Source: Verrucomicrobiota bacterium (GTDB lineage: Bacteria; Verrucomicrobiota; Verrucomicrobiia; Limisphaerales; JACRJZ01). Taken from it: DNA of 48,665 bases. Below, in pieces: positions 41,866 to 48,665 of the stretch. The translations under genes were made by a program, and so were the position numbers. Position 1 is the stretch's first letter; the number at the start of each line of letters is the position of its first letter. Below the pieces are notes generated by a model. The model saw nothing but the letters and a program-made list of their open reading frames with translations, made no database searches and was not told where the DNA came from. The DNA lies in assembly GCA_016219875.1 (NCBI GenBank), contig JACRJZ010000065.1:1-48665 (forward strand), in the 5' to 3' direction.

Positions 41866-42362
41866 GCGACGCCGCCCGCACAGACTCAACCGAACGGATT
41901 GCCGCGGATGTAAAACTGGGCCGCGATGTCCGCCTGTTTGGCTTCGTGAACCTCTATGGCTGCGAAATCGGCGATGAAACCAAGATCGGGACGTTTGTTG
42001 AAATCCAGAAAGGCGTCAAAGTCGGCCAGCGCGTCAAAATCTCCAGCCACACCTTCATCTGCGAAGGCGTGACCTTGGAGGACGAAGTCTTCGTCGGCCA
42101 CAACGTCACTTTCATCAACGACCTCTATCCCCGTGCGACCACGGCGACCGGAGAACTCAAGCAAGCCGAGGACTGGGAATGCCGGCCCACGTTGGTGAAG
42201 AAGGCCGCGTCGATCGGCTCCAGCGCTACCCTGCTCTGCGGCATCACCGTAGGCGAGCACGCCATCGTGGGGGCCGGCAGCGTAGTGACCAAGGATGTGC
42301 CCCCGTATGCCGTGGTGGCGGGCAATCCGGCGCGGGTGCTGAGGACGTTGCCCAAACCGTGA
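41862..42362 (+). CDS. Left-handed beta-helix acyltransferase (WbpD/WlbB-like)
   Basis: The 166 residues are hexapeptide-repeat coils from about residue 15 to 150 (VRLFGFVNLYGCEIGDETKI, VEIQKGVKVGQRVKISSHTF, GSSATLLCGITVGEHAIVGA, GSVVTKDVPPYAVVAGNPAR). WbpD/WlbB N-acetylates the C3 amine of UDP-sugar uronates; the neighbouring dehydrogenase makes that likely, but other acyltransferases share the fold. The ATG at 41862 overlaps the previous stop (ATGA). Confidence 0.87.
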   Translation: MSDAARTDSTERIAADVKLGRDVRLFGFVNLYGCEIGDETKIGTFVEIQKGVKVGQRVKISSHTFICEGVTLEDEVFVGHNVTFINDLYPRATTATGELKQAEDWECRPTLVKKAASIGSSATLLCGITVGEHAIVGAGSVVTKDVPPYAVVAGNPARVLRTLPKP

Positions 42363-42490
42363 GCACCTGGGAAGGAGCGCCAACCGCCTCTCCGCCCATC
42401 CGTTCACGCGAAACTGAGTTGGGCCGTTCCATCGCCACGCTGGACAAACCGCGGCCCACTGAGTCAAATACCGCAAGAGTGAGCAACCGG

Positions 42491-43597
42491 ATGGCCGCGC
42501 TGTCTGACATCACAACCCGCGAGCCGCAGACCGTGGCTTCAAGCCACGACTCCGCGACAGCCTTAAGTTGGAGCCTGGTCAATCCTCTGGCCTCGCCGGG
42601 GTGGGACGAGATCGCGGCCCGGTTTCCGGAGAGCAACTTCTTTCACAGCGCCGCCTGGGCGGCGGTGCTGACAGACACGTTCGCCTTCACCCCCTGCTAC
42701 AGCGTCGGCAGGCGGGGTGCCGAGCCGGACGCGGTCGCGCCGTTCATGGAGGCGCACAGCCTCGTGGCCGGTACGCGCGGTGTGTGCCTGCCGTTCAGCG
42801 ACGAATGCCCGCCGCTGGTTTCGAGGGAAGCGGCCGATCTCGACCTGCTCCCGCGCCTGATCGAACTTGGCGGCTCCCGCCGCTGGCGCTATTTCCAGTG
42901 TCGAGGCGGAAATCGTCTCGCCGGCGCCGCGCCAGTGTCGCTCAGTTTCTTCCGGCACACCCTGGACTTGACGGACGGCGCGGATCGGCTCTTCCGCAAG
43001 TTCGACGACGCCACCCGCCGGGCCATCCGCAAGGCCGAATCGTCGAAGCTCCGTGTTGGCATCGATGATTCCCCGGAAGTCGTGGCCACATTTTATCGGC
43101 TTTACTGTCTGACACGAAAGAAGCACGGCCTGCCGCCGCAACCATTTATTTTCTTTCAAAACATCCACCGGCACGTCTTGTCTCAGAAACGTGGCTTCGT
43201 GGCCTTGGCCTCCTTGGACAGCCAACCGGTGGCCGCGGCGATGTTCTTTCTTTGGGGCCGGCAGGCGCTGTTCAAGTACGGCGCCTCCGATCCCGTCTGG
43301 CAGGGCCTCCGCGGCAACAATCTGGTCATGTGGGCGGCCATCAAATGGCTTATCGACAACCGGCGTGAATTCCTTCATTTTGGGCGCACTTCGTTGGCCA
43401 ACGCCGGACTGCGGCGCTTTAAGTTGGGCTGGGGTTGCGAAGAGTCGAAGCTGGAGTACTTCCGATTCAACCTCCGGCAGTTGAAGTTTGAGCACGAAAA
43501 TGACGATGTGTATGGCTGGCACAACAGGCTGTTCCGGCGGCTGCCCATCCCGATGGCCCGCCTGATCGGCCGTCTGGCCTACAAGCACACCACGTGA
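42491..43597 (+). CDS. FemAB/GNAT-like protein of an exopolysaccharide locus
   Basis: The 368 residues form a tandem-GNAT FemAB-type fold: AARFPESNFFHSAAWAAVLT, then RATRRAIRKAES-like basic helix near residue 170, KKHGLPPQPFIFFQNIH, and a C-terminal FGRTSLANAGLRRFKLGWGC. Close relatives are the FemAB-like proteins of exosortase/PEP-CTERM exopolysaccharide loci, of unknown substrate. No exosortase gene is in the window. A GTG at 42359, overlapping the previous stop as GTGA, is an alternative start adding 44 residues of no clear fold. Confidence 0.82.
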   Translation: MAALSDITTREPQTVASSHDSATALSWSLVNPLASPGWDEIAARFPESNFFHSAAWAAVLTDTFAFTPCYSVGRRGAEPDAVAPFMEAHSLVAGTRGVCLPFSDECPPLVSREAADLDLLPRLIELGGSRRWRYFQCRGGNRLAGAAPVSLSFFRHTLDLTDGADRLFRKFDDATRRAIRKAESSKLRVGIDDSPEVVATFYRLYCLTRKKHGLPPQPFIFFQNIHRHVLSQKRGFVALASLDSQPVAAAMFFLWGRQALFKYGASDPVWQGLRGNNLVMWAAIKWLIDNRREFLHFGRTSLANAGLRRFKLGWGCEESKLEYFRFNLRQLKFEHENDDVYGWHNRLFRRLPIPMARLIGRLAYKHTT

Positions 43598-43748
43598 ACA
43601 CGTTGCTGGCACATTCCGTCTGGAACCGCCAAGCCGCAGCGCGGCGGGGAAACCTATGCCGCGTCTTCGGCGCTTCCAGGGTGTCGGACGGGCCGGCTCC
43701 CGAAAGGCCGTGCGCGTGCGCCCTTGACGCGCCGAAAGGAGAGGCCGC
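43598..43748. other. Spacer ahead of the Wzc-like gene
   Basis: GC-rich, no gene seen. GAAAGGAGAGG just before 43749 (AAAGGAG at 43736-43742) is a good ribosome-binding site for the Wzc-like gene. TGGCAC near 43607 resembles half of a sigma-54 site but its partner TTGC is missing. Confidence 0.5.
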
Positions 43749-46049
43749 ATGAGCGACATCGGCGGACTCCCCTTCAGTTTGGCGGATGTTTATCACACTC
43801 TGTTCCGCCAGAAGTACAAGATCGCCGTCATCACCGGGCTGGCCTTTGTGGTGTCGGTGTACTACTACTTCACGACGCCGGCCGTGTACGTCTCCGAGGC
43901 CAAAGAGATGATTAGGGGCATCGTCGATCGGAAGGATCCCGCAAGTACGCCCGGAAGCCCGGAATCCCAGGAGATTCGCGTCGCCAATCCCGATACGATC
44001 ATCAACACAGAGATCGAAATCTTGACCAGCCGTGATCTGACCGAGCAAGTCGCGGAAGTCGTCGGCCCCGAGAAGATCCTGGGCAAAGTCGGGGCCAAGG
44101 CCACCCGCGTGGCAGCAGGGGCCGCGATCATGGAAGGCATTGAGGTTGAAATCCCGCGGCGCAGCAGTGTCCTCAAAATCACGTTTCGGCACCCAAATCC
44201 GGAAATCGCCCAGAAGGTCCTCCAGCAATTGGTCCTGGCTTACAAACAGCGCCACAAGGAAGTGCATCTTGCCAGCAGCCTCCGCGAAGAGCTTTATCAA
44301 CAGAACACGGAAACCTATCGGACCAAGCTCCAGGCCACGAAGGAGGAACTGCGTCGGCTCAAGGACCAGCACGGCTTGCTGCCCCTGGAAGACTCCAAGA
44401 ATGCGTTCTGGGATGAACTGGCCCGCCTGCAACAGGAACGCACCAGAGCTGAAACGGAATTGGCAGAATGCGGAGTGATCATCCCCCAGGCGCAGAGTTT
44501 GGTTTCCGGTGGCAACACGAACAGCGCCACCAACGTTCCTGTCGTCCCTGTCACGACCCTTTCTCAAGAACAGGTAAGTCGGGCCAGCACCTATCAGAGC
44601 TTGGCCAAGCTGTTGAACGATCTGGAGTCGAGGGAACTGAATCTCGTTTCCCGTTACACCGATGAGCATCCCGAACTGAAAGGAGTTCGCACCCAGATCG
44701 CCGAGGTCAAAAAGAAGAAAGAGGACATGAGGAGAGAGACGCCCAGCCTGGAGGCCGCGGCGCTGCCGACCGCCGCCTCGGACAGGGCGAGCGGGCCGGG
44801 CCAGGATTACGGTCCAGGCCGCATCGCAGCGCTCAAGAACAAGATCGAGTTCCTGGACACGAAGATTGAATCTCTGCGCAAAGAAGCCGCGCGCGTCAGC
44901 GAAACCGCTTCCACCTATGCCCAACTCATGTACCAGAAGGAGGTGGAGGAAAAAGCCCTTGAATACTACTCCAAAGCCCTGGAGTTGGCCCGCATCGATC
45001 AACTGGGCAGCCCTGGCAAGGCTTCCAGCGTGAGCGAACTCCAGACGGCCAGCCCACCCATGAAAGAGAACTCCGGGCGCCTCAAGGTCGTCATGGGCAT
45101 TCTCCTGGGCGGGTTTTTCGGCAGTCTCGTGCTCGCCTTTCTCATCGAGAATTTTTTCGATCAAAGCGTCAAGCGGCCCATTGAGATCGAGCGGAAGCTC
45201 AAGATTCCCCTCCTGCTGTGGATTCCCGAGATCCGGCGCAACGGCGCCATGAAACGCGCCAAGCCCGCCCCCCCCGCCCCAGACATCAGGCTCAGGCGCT
45301 CCAAGGTGAAACCTTCCGACGCCAAACCGGACGAGCCGACCGGAACGCCAGAACCCGATCCACTGCCGCCGATGCGGGTTTCCAAAGTCGAAGCCAGCCA
45401 GGGCGAACTCGCGCCGTGGCACCCGGAGCACGCCTTGCGCAATTACTACGAAGCTCTGCGCGACCGGCTCGTCACCTACTTTGAAGTCCGCAACATGACC
45501 CACAAGCCCAAGCTCGTGGCTGTGACCGGCTGCTCCGCGGGCACCGGCGTCTCCTCCATTGCCACCGGCTTGGCCGCCGTCCTCTCCGAAACCGGCGACG
45601 GCAACGTGCTGCTCGTGGACATGAACTACGACCAGGGCGCGGCGCATCGCTTCCACAAAGGCAAGCCGTGCCGCAGCTTGGCCGAGGCGCTGGACAACGA
45701 GAACGCCGCCGATACCGAGCAGAACAAGCTCTATTTCGTCGCCGGCGGCTCCAGCGATGAGAAGCTGCCGCGCATTCTCCCCAAAGCCTTCACGCACCTC
45801 GTGCCGCGCATGAAGGCCAGCGATTACGATTTCATCATCTTCGACATGCCACCGGTGGGGCAGACCACAGCCACGGCGCGCATCGCGCGGCACATGGACA
45901 TGACGTTGCTGGTCATTGAAGCCGAGAAAGACCACCTGGATGCGGTCAGGCGTGCCGCGGCCGCGCTCCAGGAATCCAAGGCCAACGTCGGCGCCCTGCT
46001 CAACCGCAAGCGCACCTATGTGCCGGACAAATTGCTCCCGGACATCTGA
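43749..46049 (+). CDS. Wzc-like polysaccharide co-polymerase with ATPase domain lacking the P-loop lysine
   Basis: An N-terminal Wzz domain has one membrane helix (IAVITGLAFVVSVYYYFTTP, about 25-44), a long periplasmic coiled coil (residues 170-410) and a second helix (VVMGILLGGFFGSLVLAFLI) near 450. A Pro/Lys-rich linker leads to a CpsD/Wzc-type ATPase from about 560: phosphate-loop region VTGCSAGTGVSS at 592-603, VLLVDMNYDQG, and FIIFDMPPV as Walker B. The usual GxGK[ST] lysine is replaced by Val601, and no C-terminal tyrosine cluster is seen (only one Tyr near the end), so it may not be an active tyrosine kinase. Confidence 0.9.
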   Translation: MSDIGGLPFSLADVYHTLFRQKYKIAVITGLAFVVSVYYYFTTPAVYVSEAKEMIRGIVDRKDPASTPGSPESQEIRVANPDTIINTEIEILTSRDLTEQVAEVVGPEKILGKVGAKATRVAAGAAIMEGIEVEIPRRSSVLKITFRHPNPEIAQKVLQQLVLAYKQRHKEVHLASSLREELYQQNTETYRTKLQATKEELRRLKDQHGLLPLEDSKNAFWDELARLQQERTRAETELAECGVIIPQAQSLVSGGNTNSATNVPVVPVTTLSQEQVSRASTYQSLAKLLNDLESRELNLVSRYTDEHPELKGVRTQIAEVKKKKEDMRRETPSLEAAALPTAASDRASGPGQDYGPGRIAALKNKIEFLDTKIESLRKEAARVSETASTYAQLMYQKEVEEKALEYYSKALELARIDQLGSPGKASSVSELQTASPPMKENSGRLKVVMGILLGGFFGSLVLAFLIENFFDQSVKRPIEIERKLKIPLLLWIPEIRRNGAMKRAKPAPPAPDIRLRRSKVKPSDAKPDEPTGTPEPDPLPPMRVSKVEASQGELAPWHPEHALRNYYEALRDRLVTYFEVRNMTHKPKLVAVTGCSAGTGVSSIATGLAAVLSETGDGNVLLVDMNYDQGAAHRFHKGKPCRSLAEALDNENAADTEQNKLYFVAGGSSDEKLPRILPKAFTHLVPRMKASDYDFIIFDMPPVGQTTATARIARHMDMTLLVIEAEKDHLDAVRRAAAALQESKANVGALLNRKRTYVPDKLLPDI

Positions 46050-46395
46050 TCCGCATGGAGGCGGCCCTTCCAGCCACTTCGGCCTTGAGGCCATGAGGCG
46101 CCCGAGGACTTCCCGAATTTGCCGGCATCGTCCCCCGCGATCTCCAGTGCCTTTCAAGCTGAAGATTGCGGCCAGGATGACGATGAAGATGAGGAGCCTC
46201 TGGGGGGGCTTCGTTGGATAACGGTGGGGCCGCACGGCGCGGTTCCAGTGGTTCCCGCCATACATCGCTCGCTGTCGGCCTGCGTGGCCAGACAAGGTTC
46301 CCCAGTCGCACGGGGCCAAAGCCGACCGCTGACCGGCCCGGTTGCGAACTGACGGGGACGAAGTCTGCCCGCAATTTGCCGTCGTTCTCCCCGCG
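46050..46395. other. Non-coding stretch within the polysaccharide locus
   Basis: These 346 bases contain no plus-strand frame that looks real. A minus-strand stretch could encode RLLIFIVILAAIFSL, but it lies within a frame open by base composition and is not trusted. No promoter or terminator stands out. Confidence 0.5.
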
Positions 46396-48417
46396 ATGAA
46401 ATCGCTGCTCCGAAACACCTACTACCTGTCCAAGCCCTGGGTGCCGCAGTCGCTCCGTCTGGGATTTCGGCGCTGGCTGGGGCACCGGCGCAGGCTGGCC
46501 TTCGGGGATCGCTGGCCGATCAAGCCCGGCACCGAACGTCCGCCGGCCGGGTGGCCGGGTTGGCCGGGCGGCAAGCAGTTCGCGCTGGTGCTCACTCACG
46601 ATGTCGAGGGCGAACTTGGCGTCTCGCGTTGCCAGGAGGTGGCCCGCCTGGAAGCCGAACTTGGGTTGCGCTCCAGTTTCTACTTTGTTCCAGAAGGCAG
46701 TTACACCGCGCCGGCGGTGTTGCGGGCAGATTTGACTGCAAAAGGATTTGAAGTCGGCCTCCACGACCTCAAGCACGATGGCAAGCTCCTGCTCTCCCGC
46801 CGCGGCTTCCGCGCCAAGGCCCCACGGATCAATCAGCATCTCAAGGATTGGAAGGCCGTCGGCTTCCGCGCCGCCTTCATGCTCCACCACCTCGACTGGT
46901 TCAAGGAACTCGAGGTCGAGTACGACGCCTCGACCTTTGATGTCGATCCCTTCGAGCCTCAGCCTGACGGCGTCGATACGGTTTTCCCCTTCTGGGTTTG
47001 GCGAAACGACCACCGCGGCTACGTGGAATTGCCCTACACGCTTCCCCAGGACTTTACGGTGTTTATCCTGCTCGGAGAAAAGGGGCCGGACCTCTGGAAA
47101 CGCAAACTGGATTGGCTCGCCGCTCACGGCGGCATGGCGATGGTGACCACCCATCCAGATTACATGGCTCCTTCCGGCGCCACTCCCGGCGCCACGGAGT
47201 TCCCAATCGACTTCTACCGCGAGTTCCTTGAATACGCCCTCTCCAAACACGGCGGCACGTTCTGGAACGCCCTGCCCCGGGAAGTCGCCCAGTTCGTCGC
47301 CACCACGATCGCGCTGAAACCCAAAGCCGCTGTCGCGTGCCCGCCGCGCTGCGCGACCGCGACTTCCGTGCGGCCCAAAATCTGGATCGATCTCGACAAC
47401 ACCCCGCATGTGCCGTTCTTCGAGCCGATCATCGAAGAACTCCAGCGTCGCGGTTACGCGGTCATGGTCACGGCGCGGGACGCCTTCCAAGTCTGCGACC
47501 TCGCCGACCAGAAGGGCCTGCGCTACACACGGGTCGGCCGTCACTCGGGCAAGAATCCCGTCCGCAAACTCACCGGCCTCTTTTACCGCGCCCTCCAATT
47601 GATGCCCCACGCCCTGCGTGAAAAGCCGATGCTCGGCCTGTCGCACGGCTCCCGCTCCCAGATTATCCTGTGCAACCTGCTGCGCCTGCCCACGGTGATG
47701 CTGACGGACTACGAACACGCGAAGCTCCTTCCCCTCATGCGGCCCACTTGGGAACTGGTGCCGGAAGTGGTCCCGGATTCCGCGCTCTACGCCCGCCGGG
47801 ACCACGTCCGCAAATACCCCGGCATCAAAGAAGACGTCTATGTCTCCCGGCTTCAGGTGGACCCGTCCTTGATGACGACGCTCGGCCTCGATCTGCGCGA
47901 CCTCATCGTGACCGTCCGCCCGCCGGCCACCGAGGCCCATTACCACAACCCGGAGAGCGAACAACTTTTCGTCCGCTTCATGGAACGCGCCTGCCACACG
48001 GACGGCGTGCGTGTCGTGCTCCTGCCTCGCAATAAGAAGCAGGGCGAGTTCACGCAGAAACACTGGCCGCATTGGTTCGCGGCGGGTCGTGCCGTCATTC
48101 CCCAAACGGCGGTGGACGGCTTGAACTTGCTGTGGCATTCGGACCTCGTCGTCAGCGGCGGAGGCACCATGAACCGCGAGGCCGCGGCGCTGGGGGTCCC
48201 GGTTTACAGCATCTTTCGCGGCAAGATCGGCGCGGTGGATCACTTCCTCCAGCAAGATGGCCGGCTCATTCTGGTGGAAACCATCGAGGACGTGGACCGC
48301 AAGATCACTCTCGCCCGCCGCGACAAGAAACTTCCTTCCGCCGTCGGCGCCAGCGCCTCGCTCGCCAAAATCGTCGAGCACGTGGAAAACATCTTGAAAC
48401 TTCACTACCCCCGATAA
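46396..48417 (+). CDS. Polysaccharide deacetylase-like and DUF354 glycosyltransferase-like fusion
   Basis: The 673 residues carry two domains. Residues ~55-310 are NodB-like: ALVLTHDVEGELG near 62-74 supplies the first acidic metal site and VGLHDLKHDGKLL near 119-131 two spaced histidines. Residues ~327-673 match DUF354: KIWIDLDNTPHVPFFEPIIE, SHGSRSQIILCNLLRLPTVM, MLTDYEHAKLLP, and SGGGTMNREAAALGVPVYSI near the end, a GT-B-like sugar-nucleotide pattern. It probably deacetylates and modifies or extends the surface polysaccharide. The start at 46396 (MKSLLRNTYYLSKP) is the natural one; the frame extends 18 codons further upstream. Confidence 0.88.
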   Translation: MKSLLRNTYYLSKPWVPQSLRLGFRRWLGHRRRLAFGDRWPIKPGTERPPAGWPGWPGGKQFALVLTHDVEGELGVSRCQEVARLEAELGLRSSFYFVPEGSYTAPAVLRADLTAKGFEVGLHDLKHDGKLLLSRRGFRAKAPRINQHLKDWKAVGFRAAFMLHHLDWFKELEVEYDASTFDVDPFEPQPDGVDTVFPFWVWRNDHRGYVELPYTLPQDFTVFILLGEKGPDLWKRKLDWLAAHGGMAMVTTHPDYMAPSGATPGATEFPIDFYREFLEYALSKHGGTFWNALPREVAQFVATTIALKPKAAVACPPRCATATSVRPKIWIDLDNTPHVPFFEPIIEELQRRGYAVMVTARDAFQVCDLADQKGLRYTRVGRHSGKNPVRKLTGLFYRALQLMPHALREKPMLGLSHGSRSQIILCNLLRLPTVMLTDYEHAKLLPLMRPTWELVPEVVPDSALYARRDHVRKYPGIKEDVYVSRLQVDPSLMTTLGLDLRDLIVTVRPPATEAHYHNPESEQLFVRFMERACHTDGVRVVLLPRNKKQGEFTQKHWPHWFAAGRAVIPQTAVDGLNLLWHSDLVVSGGGTMNREAAALGVPVYSIFRGKIGAVDHFLQQDGRLILVETIEDVDRKITLARRDKKLPSAVGASASLAKIVEHVENILKLHYPR

Positions 48418-48427
48418 AGACGACAGG

Positions 48428-48481
48428 ACCACAAGACCACGGACCACAGACCACAGACAAGTCCAAAGTCCAAAGTCCAAA
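48428..48481. repeat. Tandem heptamers ACCACAG and GTCCAAA
   Basis: Related ACCACRR units run from 48428 to 48456, two of them exact ACCACAG (48443-48456). Three exact GTCCAAA units follow at 48461-48481. They lie just after the fusion gene; GAAAGG/CCTTTC (48491-48509) forms a small hairpin next to them. Confidence 0.85.
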
Positions 48482-48524
48482 GTTCTTCGTGAAAGGTCTT
48501 TTGCCTTTCAGGGTTTTGTGGTCC

Positions 48525-48665
48525 GTAGTCTGTGGTCCGTAGTCTGTGGTCCCGTAGTCTGTGGTCCCGTAGTCTGTGGTCCCGTAGTCTGTGGTCCCGT
48601 AGTCTGTGGTCCCGTAGTCTGTGGTCCCGTAGTCTGTGGTCCCGTAGTCTGTGGTCCCGTAGTCC
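48525..48665. repeat. Tandem array GTAGTCTGTGGTCCC
   Basis: One 14-bp unit and eight 15-bp units, followed by a partial unit, run to the last base of the window. The units contain CTGTGGT, the complement of the ACCACAG heptamers at 48443, so the two blocks are partly inverted to each other. Confidence 0.9.

Noticed and set aside
43600..43630. Sigma-54 promoter before the Wzc-like gene
   Set aside because: Only the TGGCAC half is present; the TTGC half is missing at the required spacing.
46140..46215. Minus-strand hydrophobic peptide RLLIFIVILAAIFSL between the Wzc-like gene and the deacetylase fusion
   Set aside because: No ribosome-binding site or sensible start was seen, and it is part of the long antisense frame.
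43467..46418. 983-codon minus-strand frame opposite the Wzc-like gene
   Set aside because: It covers a clearly real plus-strand gene and has no recognisable domain; long antisense frames are expected at this GC content.
48428..48665. CRISPR array at the window end
   Set aside because: The units are directly adjacent without spacers, so this is a simple tandem array, and no cas genes are present.

Overview
The window looks like a chromosome segment of a high-GC member of the phylum Verrucomicrobia, probably a soil or sediment relative of the Pedosphaera/Limisphaera group. This is inferred from the gene set (DUF1080, ThuA-like, several Gfo/Idh/MocA proteins, GH116, very large secreted proteins ending in a DADGDG...AGTNP block), from GTN- and AP-rich linkers in exported proteins, and from dense short interspersed palindromes. 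No rRNA, convincing tRNA, CRISPR array or transposase gene was seen.

Layout. 1-5.5 kb: minus-strand housekeeping genes (tmk, a DUF1573/diheme cytochrome c protein, an HDAC-family deacetylase, mtnA, a small TPR protein) separated by repeat-rich spacers. 5.7-11.4 kb: exported proteins (lipoprotein, DUF1080, ThuA-like, trypsin-like protease, Tat-exported oxidoreductase). 11.6-16.7 kb: a PUR-domain protein converging on the aspS-nadD-rsfS cluster, preceded by a three-gene signalling unit (response regulator with PATAN and Roadblock-like parts, a small Roadblock-like protein, a small coiled protein). 16.9-24.6 kb: a Tat-exported GH116 glycosidase, a methyltransferase, a PemK/MazF-type toxin-antitoxin pair, and an oxidoreductase with a uroporphyrinogen-decarboxylase-family protein. 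24.8-37.4 kb: a minus-strand type IV pilus/type II secretion-like set, pilM-pilN-pilO-pilP-like-secretin, followed by two giant exported NHL beta-propeller paralogues. 37.6-39.5 kb: rpoD, divergent from pilM. 39.9-48.4 kb: a plus-strand exopolysaccharide locus (sugar transferase, UDP-sugar dehydrogenase, hexapeptide acyltransferase, FemAB-like protein, Wzc-like co-polymerase, deacetylase-DUF354 fusion), with ATGA overlaps joining its first three genes.

How they fit together. The secretin/PilMNOP set with its two propeller proteins is likely one envelope assembly and its surface products. The last locus makes and exports a polysaccharide that may contain an acetamido-uronic acid sugar. The GH116, DUF1080, ThuA-like and Gfo/Idh genes suggest glycan use.

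The most unusual aspect is the repeat landscape: (a) head-to-head 24-bp palindromes, (b) long 9-mer palindromes, one with a matched change in both arms, (c) tandem hairpins whose stems differ but still pair, and (d) short tandem repeats of mostly 7 bp at many loci. Several sit in frame inside genes (mtnA, GH116, the cytochrome gene).
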